From Artemisia argyi (taxonomy: Eukaryota > Streptophyta > Magnoliopsida > Asterales > Asteraceae), in NCBI GenBank assembly GCA_030686995.1, contig CM060680.1, positions 81,458,060 to 81,522,059 on the forward strand: a stretch of DNA of 64,000 nucleotides. Reading direction: 5' to 3'. Of the stretch, positions 24,361 through 34,711 are shown piece by piece. The notes beneath the pieces are model-generated. The model was not told where the DNA came from. It made no database searches and saw nothing but the letters and a program-made list of their open reading frames with translations. Position numbers and translations under genes: made by a program. Position 1 is the stretch's first letter, and each line of letters starts with the position of its first letter.

Positions 24361-25700
24361 CTTTTAAACCCATAATCTTAAGTCTATAAATAGATAATAG
24401 TACCTGTGAAGAGTGTAAACTACGGTAGTGGATTATTAGTAGTCTACAAATTGAATTCATCAAACAATAGTCTATAAATAGATAATAGTACCTGTGAAGA
24501 GTGTAAAGGTTGAGAACATCTCTGTCTACATTGGGTCATAAATACTTCCTATTATCTCTATCAAGATCAAGTTGCAAGGGGAACTCATATGCACCACCAA
24601 TCTGTAAACCCCATTAGATTTACATTAAAAAAATCCCAAATGATTAAGTAAAGCTGTTACTATGAGTGAATGACATTCACCATCTTTTCTAGCGAAAAAT
24701 CATAGTGAACACGTTTGAGATGGAGTAGGAGAACATCAGGGAAAATAGTGAACCGGACGCCCTTGTTTGCATCCTGCCAAGTTAATGCACCTTCAAGTCA
24801 GTATCATTTCATACTATCATGAGTCGTGTATTTTATGATATATGAATAAGTCATGGGCATAAGTGGCTATTAAATTATTGGGTAGTTTATCGATTTATGC
24901 AAATAATACTAATGTTTTCGAGTTTAGTATACATATTCTAATTCTTTTCGTAGCTTTTTTCGATCTTATTTTGTTATAAAGTATGTATGTGTTCATTCTG
25001 CCATATTATGTCAAGCTTAGCCTGTGACATCTAAACGCAACATTAAATAAATAGGGATCAATAAATAAATGAACATCAAATGATGATACCTGCAACCTAT
25101 CATCATATATGTCGCCACCTTCAAGTCCCACATACATTTCAAAAGAGGCATAAACATTTTCGCAATCTTCGACGTCGAGTTGTAGATCTGGCATAATAAA
25201 TAGAGTAATAGACTAGTAAGATAATGAAGATTTAAATAAAAACTACCATTCTTAAGTGAGATTTCTACTAACGTATGGCTCGTCTTCTATATGGTGCATT
25301 CGGCCTCCAAATAATTGCCGGATTCTACCATCCACATCAGTTTCCTGTGCACGCTTGTAAAATAAGATACATAAAAACGAAACATAAAGAGATAACAATA
25401 TTGAAGTTTGGCGGTAAAGTAACTTTATACCTTCATTAATTCTTCTAGCTTCTGAAACAGAAATTGATTGAATCCCTGAACATCTTTCGGTTTCAAAGAC
25501 TTATCTGCATTGTCTGCATCCCAGTCAAGAGCCTCTATCAACACTTCTGTGGAAACAAGAGTGTCACTAGATTGATGATTATGGAATATCCGTTGTAACA
25601 CCACAGGAATATTCAATGCTTCAGTAGTTTGCATTTTATACACAGCCTGATTAAAACGTAAAATGTAAGTGTTTATATCTATAAGCATTAACCGATACAG
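24361..25700 (-). pseudogene. UBP12/13-like ubiquitin protease fragment, copy 2
   Basis: It has the N-side exon (AVYKMQTTEALNIPVVLQRI, ending QKLEELMK, 25432-25645), the DLQLDVEDCENVYASFEMYV exon (about 25090-25192), the NKGVRF exon (about 24678-24775) and the YEFPLQLDLDRDN exon with TGA after EKYL (about 24500-24605). The histidine-box and KFDD exons seen in copies 3 and 4 are deleted, and a short local duplication marks the join (24385-24500). No catalytic Cys or His remains, so this is a clear pseudogene. Confidence 0.85.
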
Positions 25701-25865
25701 TAATTATAACCAATTTTTCTGAACTTATATTTTATAAAATATTTAAACCGTATTATAATTCCATGTCTTATAGAAATGTGGGGCAACCTATCGAGGACAA
25801 TGAGTCCCTTAGGTAGGGTTGTTACCCAACTGAATCTCGGGATGGGATTCCTTTATGGGGGTGAA

Positions 25866-26005
25866 TGTAACGCCCTAGGCAAATCCTAATCACAGCAGTC
25901 TGACGGTGTCAGGATCCATAACATGAGGGCCACAAAAGCAAAGTCGTGAGCCTACGGGAAAAGCAGATAATGTTGTGGTTTATAAGGCAGGGTGCTAAAG
26001 TTATA
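25866..26005 (+). repeat. TRIM LTR X2, internally deleted
   Basis: The first 60 bp match LTR X1, then jump to GAGGGCCACAAAAGCAAAG. The TA tract and the 5S-like block are missing. The doubled primer-binding site follows as in module 1, then internal sequence to 26191 with a run of G. Confidence 0.8.
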
Positions 26006-26191
26006 GGAGGTATCAGAGCCGCGAACAATATTGTGGTCTATAAAGCGGAGTGTGGAAGGTAAAGGTGGTATCAGAGCCACTCTAAGCCGTTCGGGATGTG
26101 GGGGCAAACCTAATCGAGGACGATAAGTCACTTAGACACGGTTGTTATCCAACTGAATCCCAGGACAGGGTTTCCATAGGGGGGGGGTGAA

Positions 26192-26448
26192 TGTAACACG
26201 CTAGGCAAATTATACATTGGCCATGACTTAGAGTGATGCTATGACATATGTTAACATTCGCCTTATATGACAACAACACATTTTGTGGTCTAACGGTTAA
26301 TCGCCCATACGGTTAAGCTTGCTTGTCTGAGAGTAGTACTGGCTTTGGTGACCTGTCGAGAAGTCTTCACATGAGGGCCACAAAAGCAAAGTCGTGAGCC
26401 TACGAGTAAAAGCGGATAATATTGTGGTATACAAGGCGTGGAGTTACA
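26192..26448 (+). repeat. TRIM LTR Y2 with 5S-rRNA-like segment
   Basis: 257 bp, closely matching Y1. The 5S-like block is at 26312-26375. A good primer-binding site, TGGTATCAGAGCC, is at 26451-26463, followed by 107 bp of internal sequence and the purine tract. Confidence 0.84.
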
Positions 26449-26570
26449 GTTGGTATCAGAGCCACTACAAGTCGTTCGGGATGTGGGGCAAACCTATCGA
26501 GGACGATGAGTCCCTTAGGCAGGTTGTTACCCAACTGAATCTCGGGGGCAGGATCCCTTAAGGGGGTGAA

Positions 26571-27312
26571 TATAACGCTCTAGGAAAATCCTACATCAGT
26601 CGTGACTTGGAGTTTATCAGGCTCATAAAAAGAATGGAATGTTATGGATCTTGACCAAGAACAATCACTCTCACATTTTATCTAATCTCTTCAACAATTC
26701 AGTTATTATCATTTGCTAAATATAATAAACCTTACCCATTTCCCGAGAATTTCTGAGTCGGTTTGAAGATATTCATACAGAATTAACAATTTGATTCATT
26801 GAAGATAGCACACAAAGGAGTAATCTAAAGTAAGAATACTATTTCATACATTGAATTCATCCATGAATTTACATATAGTCATCTTCTTATTGCAGCTCTT
26901 GGATTCTATACAGTTTGAAACATATGATCCAATTATTGCTAATTAAACTCACAGCAATCAGTTTCAAATATTTTTATTCTGATTTTGATTATCAAATTCT
27001 ATACGATTTTTCGGATCTCTATTGTGCAGTGGAGACCCGTAACAGAGGTACTGGGCTGTTTTATCAAAGGGACGTCGGGGTTGATTGCTTGAACAATTTC
27101 TGGGCCGTACCGCGAACGTTTTATAGTAAGCGACCTAGTCCACCACTCAACCCATATTTCATTCAGTATTTTTGTTACTGTTCTATTTTTGTTACAACAT
27201 TAACATACTTCATTAATAGTTGAATACAAAAATAGGTTATATAAACTGACCAAAATACAACATACTACAACCACTTAGATAAAACTTACATAACTGACAA
27301 GAATTAAGAACT
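26571..27312 (+). repeat. TRIM LTR-like unit Z2 and attached conserved segment
   Basis: Second copy of the Z block, the same length and order as Z1. No gene recognised. Confidence 0.7.
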
Positions 27313-29220
27313 AAAATTTTAAACCCATAATCTTAAGTCCGCTCAGGTAAACCGAACATTTTGGACCATAAAACATGATCAAGTTCAAAATAAAGATTAG
27401 GATCACGTGTTAGAGGCTCTAGTATATTCTACTCGTCCAATTTATGCATTATATCATCTTGGGCACTTTCACGTAAAAACACATCCAAATATGGAGTTGA
27501 ACGGTTCCAAGAACTTTCTTGTAGGTCATCATTGCTTCCATATTGTTTATTCATTGCACTTTTGATGTCTGCTTCCGTAACACTTGTGTCGTCAAATTTA
27601 CACCTACGGTTAAATCAACTTTAGTCACAACATATGAAATTGGCAACAAGCAAGAATTTTGATGGACAACACAACTAAACTGGAAAGTGGTAAAGCAATA
27701 ATAGTTTATACCATTTATCCAAAAGTGTTGGCCTGATATACACATAGCAATGTCCACCAGATGCATCACCTCTGTGAACCAATACACTGTATAAAATCAA
27801 GAATCATCAGGAATCTAGTATCCATAACATGTTGAACTTAACATGACTATATGAGGGAAGAATGCCATACAGAAATTTTTGTTTCCATCAAATATCATGA
27901 AATTGCAGATTACAAACTACGGTAGTGGATTATTAGTAGTCTACAAATTGAATTCATCAAACAATAGTCTACAAATAGATAATAGTACATGTGAAGAGTG
28001 TAAATGTTAAGAACATCTCTGTCTACATTGGGTGATAAATACTTCCCATTATCTCCATCAAGATCAAGTTGCAAGAGGAACTCATACGCTCCACCAATCT
28101 GTAAACCCCATTAGATTTACATTAGAAAATCCAAATGATTAAGTAAAGCTGTTACTATAAGTGACTGACCTTCACCATCCTTTCTAGCGAAAAATCATAG
28201 TGAACACGTTTGAGATGGAGTAGGAGAACATCGGGGAAAACAGTGAACCGGACGCCCTTGTTTGCATCCTGTCAAGTTAATGCACCTTCCGGTCAGTATC
28301 ATTTCATACTATCAAAACTAGTGTATATATGAATAGGTCATGGGAATAAGTGACTATTAAATTATTGGGTAGTTTATCGATTTATGCAAATAATAATAAT
28401 GTTTTCGAGTTTAGTATACATATTCTAATTCTTTTAGTAGCTTTTTTTCGATCTTATTTTGTTATAAAGTATGTATGTGTTCATTCTGCCACATTATGTC
28501 AAGTTTAGCCTGTGACATCTAAACGCAACATTAAAGAAAAACAGGGATCAATAAATCAATGAACATCAAATGATGATACCTGCAACCCAGCATCACATAT
28601 GTAGCCACCTTCAAGTCCCACATACTTGTCAAAAGAGGCATAAACATCTTCGCAATCTTCGACGTCAAGTTGCAGATCTGGCATAATAAATAAAGTAATA
28701 GCTTAGTAAGATAATGAAGATTTAAATAAAAACTGCCATTCTTATGTGAGATTTCTACCAAGGTACGGCTCGTCTTCTATATGGTGCATTCGGCCTCCAA
28801 ATAATTGCCAGATTCTACCATCCACATTAGTTCCCTGTGCACACTTGTAAAATAAGATACATAAAAAGGAAACGTCAAGAGGTAACTATATTGAAGTTTG
28901 GCGGTAAAGTAACTTTATACCTTCATTAATTCTTCTAGCTTCTGAAACAGAAATTGACTGAATCCCTAATCATCTTTCGGTTTCAAAGACTTATCTGCAT
29001 TATCAACACTTCTGTGGAAACAATAGTGTCACTAGATTGAAGATTATGGAATATCCGTTGTAACGCCACAGGAATATTCAATGCTTCAGTAGTTTGCATT
29101 TCATACACAGCCTGATTAAAACGTAAAATGTAAGTGTTTATATCTATAAGCATTAACCGATACAGTAATTATAACCAATCTTTCTGAATATACATTTTAT
29201 AAAATATTTAAACCGTATTA
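27313..29220 (-). pseudogene. UBP12/13-like ubiquitin protease fragment, copy 3 (most complete)
   Basis: Six exons with GT-AG borders can be laid out: 29111-28921 (AVYEMQTTEA...), 28677-28580 (DLQLDVEDCEDVYASFDKYV), 28268-28170 (DANKGVRFTVFPDVLLLHLK), 28098-27989 (IGGAYEFLLQLDLDGDNGKY), 27786-27712 (histidine box GDASGGHCYVYIRP) and 27603 to a TAG at 27429 (KFDDTSVTEADIKSAMNKQY). Order and content match the C-terminal part of the C19 catalytic domain of plant UBP12/13, deubiquitinases acting in the nucleus and cytosol. The Cys box, MATH domain and C-terminal half are missing, and the first exon has lost about 27 nt. A product could not be a protease. The fragment is antisense to the flanking TRIM LTRs. 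Confidence 0.9.
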
Positions 29221-29330
29221 TAATCCATGTCTTATATAAATGTGGGGCAACCTATCGAGGACAATGAGTCCCTTAGGTAGGGTTGTTACCCAACTAAATC
29301 TCGGGACGGGATTCCATTAAGGGGGGTGAA

Positions 29331-29403
29331 TGTAACGCCCTAGGCAAATCCTAATCACAGCAGTCTGACGGCGTCAGTATCCATAACCTGTCGCCGTCAA
29401 CTT

Positions 29404-29471
<68 letters not shown>
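29331..29471 (+). repeat. TRIM LTR X3, left part, ending in TA tract
   Basis: Same as 12262-12440: TGTAACGCCCTAGGCAAATC, about 75 bp of unique sequence, then a TA run (29408-29471) where the Helitron-like element interrupts it. Confidence 0.8.
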
Positions 29472-29474
<3 letters not shown>

Positions 29475-29610
29475 GGAGGCGTTTGACCATTTAATGCCAA
29501 ATAAGCATGGTCCATGCCCAGTCATCAGTTTTTGAGTGCCATGTCATCACTTTTTGTCCACGTAAGCATGCATGAGCTAAATTCGGATTAATAAATCTAA
29601 AAAACGAGTT

Positions 29611-29690
29611 GCTAGGATTCGAACTTGGGATGATAGACACAAATAAACAACACCTCAACCATTGGAGCATTCCAGTGGTTGTGATAAAAT
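29611..29690 (-). repeat. tRNA-derived SINE-like head
   Basis: The minus strand carries an A box TGGTTGAGGTG (29651-29661) and, 25 nt on, a B box AGTTCGAATCC (29615-29625). The arrangement fits a pol III promoter, but no clear tail or target duplication is visible. Confidence 0.4.
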
Positions 29691-30149
29691 TTGCAAGTCA
29701 TAATGTATATTGGAAGAACTATAAAGTTGTCAAAATTAATATATTAGAGTTTTTGATTGTTGATGTTTGTATTTGTTTCTTGTTAGTGATTTCAGAAGAA
29801 AGAGATGACGATTATGCATTTAGTTTTGATGGAATGGGGCTCTATGTTTAATGATCAGTTTTGATTCAGGTTTTTTACATAACCTTTTTGATGTATCATA
29901 AGAAACCACATGAGCCCGCCTTCCATCTACATGACTTACTAAACTATTCTTTATTGTTTGGATTTCTGTAACCTCATATTTGCAGTTCACTCCGGTATGT
30001 TGCACAAAAAAATAGGTCAGTCTTTTTTCCTTTCAATTTTGATGTGTTCTTAAAAAAAACCATGCATGCAGTTTCTAACCTCAATCATAGGCTATTGAGG
30101 TTATATTTTTTTAGATTAATTGCATTTAGTTTTTCAATTTTTCTATTTT

Positions 30150-31515
30150 TCACACAGAAAGATAGAATCAATGGGAAGAATCAGCTTAAAAAAGAAAACA
30201 AAGCCTCTCGTATTAGGAAGTCAAATGAACAGTTTTTTGGCCCTGTTGAAGAGGTTAGGCTTTATTCTTTTTGTTACTTGCATTAAACCTAAATTTTGTT
30301 TAAGTGTTCTTTGTTTCATCTACCACGAATGCCATCTAGAATCTGCCAAAACCTTGAGAATTTGAAGAAAGGCAGAACGAAGAATGAAAAAACTTCGTTT
30401 GGATCCAGAACCGATCTCCAATGCTGATTATGAGGATCCTGATGTATTTTTTTCCCCTTTTACTTCTATTAATTAAGTCTCTTGACAGCTTTCGATTGAT
30501 AATTATTACTTTGAAAATGCAGTATGATTTTGATGGAGATGAAGATGAAGATCATGAGGTAGTTAAGTTTTTCCCCTTCTACTTCTATTAATTAAGTCTC
30601 TTGATAGCTTTCGATTGATAATTATTACTTTGAAACTGCAGTATGATTTTTATGGAGATGAAGATCAAGAGGTAGTTAGTTTTTCCCCTTAAGTCTCTTG
30701 ACAGATTTTAATTGATAATTATTACTTTGAAACTGCAGTATGATTCTGATGGTGATGAAGACGACGCCATTTGGTTTGGTGCCGCTTCTGAAGAGTCTTA
30801 TGATGAAGATCTGACCTGGAACCAACAGTTCTGGTCAGACCAACCTTCTCGTGAGGTAGTATCTTTTTTTTCCTCCTCCTTTTAGTACACAAGCATTTTG
30901 TCAAGCTTTAATAATGACTATTTTGTAGGAAGAAGGATTCGAAGAGGAGTATTCGTACGCTTTTGATGTTGAGTACAAGATTGATGAGTCTGATGTAAGT
31001 TATATGAAAAGTTTTTCGTTTTTAATTTTTGATAAAATGTTAGTTAATTTGACAGTCTTGTTTCTGTTATGCAGGGCAGTCTCAGCACTCATACAGGCAA
31101 GTTGTCATTGTCAGGATTGGATCCAACAGTCACGGAAGAGAAGCTGTTGGCAGCTATCTCTCACTATGGGGAGATATTGTCTGTCAGTATTGCAAAGGAT
31201 GAGGAAAACAGGTCCCTTGGCTATGGCTACATTACCTTCTTTAGTGCTGAAGACGGTTTGTTTTCCTCCTTTTTATAAATTTGTTTTTCTTAGTTACAAC
31301 AGACTTACAGTTCTTTCCTTCTTTTTTTTAAATGTTTTTCTTGTCTGTTATTTAAAAGTATTTTGTTGATGACAGCTGCGCTTTGTAAAGCGATGCTCCA
31401 TAATACAGACCTGCATGGTTCGGTTGTGCGAATCGGATCTATTCATGAAGGCTGCAGCAGCACGAAGAGCAACACAAACAGCAGGAGCATCGTTGCCTCC
31501 CCTTCAAAGCACGAG
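30150..31515 (+). pseudogene. captured RRM-type RNA-binding protein gene fragment
   Basis: A run of exons with GT-AG borders. A Lys-rich exon ends near 30255. An exon KKLRLDPEPISNADYEDPD ends at 30441. Three small acidic exons all begin YDF or YDS (about 30523, 30643, 30739). Then come EEGFEEEYSYAFDVEYKIDE (about 30929) and an RRM split over 31077-31256 and 31375-31515. The RRM shows LSLSGLDPTV (RNP2-like) and LGYGYITFFS (RNP1-like), and the join after GCTGAAGACG restores the frame. No intact start or end is found within the element. I do not recognise the parent gene. Expression as a chimeric transcript is possible but unproven. Confidence 0.6.
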
Positions 31516-31993
31516 GTTTGTGCATATTCTTTTCTAGCAAGATGACAATATTCACGAATTTTTAAAGGTTGTTGTACTTATTACCATATTTACATTCTCA
31601 CCACAATTGTGCACATTAACTATAGTAGGTATCCACATTTTCACATAACCATAACAATCTCACATTTGTCTATTACAGGACTTAAACCAACAATGTTAAA
31701 ACCTTATAGATCACTTCAAATAATTTTTACACATTACCAAAAATGTTAAAACCATTTGTGTCATTTAATGGTTTTTATATTCGTATCTTATTTACATAAA
31801 AGGAGGAAGTATACCTGTAAGATCCCTTTATGCTATTTTCCTTTGATGGATCGTCAATTCGATATGTGTGTGATCAGTTATACGTTAGCAAAACCCATTG
31901 AAAGAGCTTTATATCTCGATTAACAAATCCCATAAAATGAAAATGTTTAAAAGATGTATCAACTAAAATTGGACGAACATTTATATTGCTGCA

Positions 31994-32305
31994 GGTTAAT
32001 TAATCACGCCCAATGGGACCCCAAATGGAAGTTCCACAAATAGCCGAATCAAATGGGTCCTCAACATAGGCTGGATGCACACGTAAGCCATACGTAACAA
32101 GTTGCATCATTTTTCTTCTATTTTCCATTGGTTTAATATGTCACGCGTCGATATTAAACATGTTGTGTGACCCGATTATGGATGTATTAGAGACACAAGG
32201 TGTGCCGCAAATGAGAGCAAATGTGACTCGCCCAACTGGACTACAAACGGTAGTTCCACAAAGAGGCACATCAAACAGGTCATACAACACAGCCCGCGCA
32301 CAGAG
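31994..32305 (+). pseudogene. duplicated captured exon (PTGLQTVVPQRGTSNRS)
   Basis: An exon-like segment (32181-32305) before a GTAATCG donor reads GVPQMRANVTRPTGLQTVVP and on. A decayed relative at about 31994-32085 reads SRPMGPQMEVPQIAESN with stops. They look like an ancient exon duplication, perhaps of the same captured gene as the RRM. Unrecognised. Confidence 0.4.
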
Positions 32306-33203
32306 GTAATCGTTATATCTTCCATTCATTTCTCAAACAATGTCAGCTGCTGGTTACCAATTTAGAAAACTACTGAATTTGAATGCTGGAATGACTAATT
32401 ATTAGTTGCTTCCAGAAACTCGGATGCATACACTGAAGTAGCAAGTAGACTGATCATTTGCGTATGCATACGCTGAAATAGCAAGTAATTGTATCAGAAC
32501 TTGATTTAGTATGTAGCTTATGTGTTTATGATAGATAAGATTATAAACTCTTGCTAAGTGGTTAGGTTAGCTTTCATATAATAAGCGGCAAACAAAGCTT
32601 TCAAGCTTTAATAAGCCATAAGGTAGGAATTTACCAAAACCCAAACATCAGGTTATTGAAATTAATTAAAAATAGATAAACTGCAAAGAAATTAAGCAGG
32701 TCAAATGACTTGATTTACACCCACATTACATTATTTTCGACCCACTTAGCATGGATACTAATTAATAGATGGGGTTACTGGTGAGTATCGGGTCAAACCC
32801 GGATCGGACAGGCCAAACTCGACCCGACCCGAAGACCGAAAACACCATTTCATTTGACTTTCAGCGTTGTTTGCCAGCCCCTCTATGGTCTTCAATAATC
32901 CTACATGAAAGACACTAAATCATGTTTATAATCGCCCTGGTAACTTAGTAGATACGCTGACCACAACATTTTACAATAGTTGTATAAAGAGGGTTTGCTA
33001 ATAACAGAAGTGATTTCTGCTTTTGTCCCACAAGTGGCATAACATCCCAAAGTATACGAAGTATTATGAATACGGAAATCTTATGAAATAAAAAAACCAA
33101 TATTCAGGCATCGCCAAACAAGGATCATGCATTTGATATAAAGTTAGATCCCTTACTATCATGGGGTAGTCATATTTGCGCTTCATTTTAGTAACATATA
33201 TAA

Positions 33204-33450
33204 AGTAAGGTTGCCGAAGCACTATTTGCAGTTTGTGTTTATAAATGGAGGTATCATCTCACTCCGGAATTCATATTAGTTCTATATACAATGCTTTTCA
33301 TCTTCTGATTTTATCTATGTTATTTGAAGTAAGATTGCAGAAGCACCATTTGCAGTTTCTTTTTATCAATGGAGGTTTCGTATCATTCCAGAATTCATAT
33401 TAGTTCTGTATACAATGCTTTTCATTTTTCTGATTTTATCGATGTTGGAT
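33204..33450. repeat. 124-bp tandem duplication
   Basis: The block beginning AGTAAGGTTGC at 33204 recurs as AGTAAGATTGC at 33328 with scattered substitutions. Both contain GAATTCATATTAGTTCT. Confidence 0.85.
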
Positions 33451-33629
33451 GTTGAAACGGCCAACTGACAATGTGATAAAAGAGGTGTCTATAAAATTAT
33501 AAGACTTGAGGTTTATAAAACATAGCCTTTATGCTTAGCTTGGTTTTCCAAACCCTTGCCTATGAACCACGTAAAAAACACGTATGTATCTTATTCTTTA
33601 AATCCTAACGATGAAATCCTTTTCTTTAG

Positions 33630-33770
33630 GTACATGGCTTTATGCATGTACATGCTCGGCTAGACATTCAAGATCATGTCATTGTCGAATTCTTGGCTCC
33701 CAAATATATGAAGGAGACAGGACACGCAGAAGCTGATGGTGATGAACAATCTGATTCGAAGAAGACGAAG
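33630..33770 (+). pseudogene. captured exon of unknown gene (LDIQDHVIVEFLAPKYM)
   Basis: A 141-nt open exon with acceptor TTTCTTTAG and donor GTATG. It encodes 47 residues ending in an acidic/Lys tail. No stop inside. It sits upstream of the PGG fragment, but the two may come from different genes. Confidence 0.45.
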
Positions 33771-33871
33771 GTATGTTTTTATATACATGTATTCAAGTTT
33801 TTGTTTTGTAACTTTATTTTGAGCTCTTTTGTATTACAAACAAAAGGGTAGCAATTATCCTGAGCTAAAGT

Positions 33872-34006
33872 GGAATTGCCAAAGAGCTTCGAGAACTCAA
33901 TCCTAAAGGGATCAACAATGCCACAAACTCTATCACTGTGGTGTCTGTTCACTTCGCCACAGTGGCATTTGCAGCCATATTCACTCTACCAAGTGCCATA
34001 AATTGA
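33872..34006 (+). pseudogene. captured ankyrin/PGG-domain protein fragment
   Basis: It reads GIAKELRELNPKGINNATNS then ITVVSVHFATVAFAAIFTLP and stops at TGA 34004. This is the PGG-type membrane segment of plant ankyrin-repeat proteins of the ITN1-like group, in which a hydrophobic helix follows a short basic stretch. Ankyrin repeats are absent; the upstream reading frame is broken (GAGCTAAAGT). A fragment only. Confidence 0.62.
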
Positions 34007-34711
34007 TATTGCATTCTATTAGATTTTATAATTTTCCTTTTTGTTTCACCAAAATGACAAAGAATTTGCTTGTGGCTAAAAGGTAGAGTCCCATATTTCA
34101 GATTCAAGATGTACCGGAACGGGCAACAATAGACTCAAACTTACAAGTGGCTGATTCTCATATATACAAAGTAAATTGGGAAATGCTAAATGTAGACAAG
34201 TAATTAAACTATTATTTTGATCATTGGTTTAGAGTGCATTAAACATGAGTTTGTATTGATAAAGCGCATGAGTTGTTGAGAGAAGTTTGTATGTTGCATA
34301 GATGTTCACAAACATGAAGTACTTTGCCCAGTGTTTGAAAATGTATTGAAAGAAATATCTATTTGAAAGTGTATTGACACACTATTCTTTAGTGTTTATC
34401 GGATTAAGAAACAAAAAAGCCACAATAATCAATATTTATATGCAAGGTTTATGTGTTTTGTGTTTCCTGTTCATATACGAATTGTGTTAAAGTCTTATTG
34501 CATACTATTTCAGTAAGTATACATGTTTTATTTCAACTAATATTTTGTAATATGTATGGTCATCCATGTTGATAAATTATAATGAAACAAACATGGGCAT
34601 TCGAACGGGATCTATCTAATGGGGATCTATCACTTTTATATATTTTGTTTGGTCACGTGATTGGTAAAAATATGCATGCTACTTTGAAACTTTGTTCCTC
34701 AAATATAACGC

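Noticed and set aside
26915..27223. Plus-strand ORFs in unit Z (here and near 38790)
   Set aside because: They are not open in Z1, where single-base changes break the frame, so no coding constraint is visible.
29609..29851. 80-codon plus-strand ORF at the start of the Helitron-like element
   Set aside because: It overlaps the SINE-like head on the other strand and has no splice or homology support.
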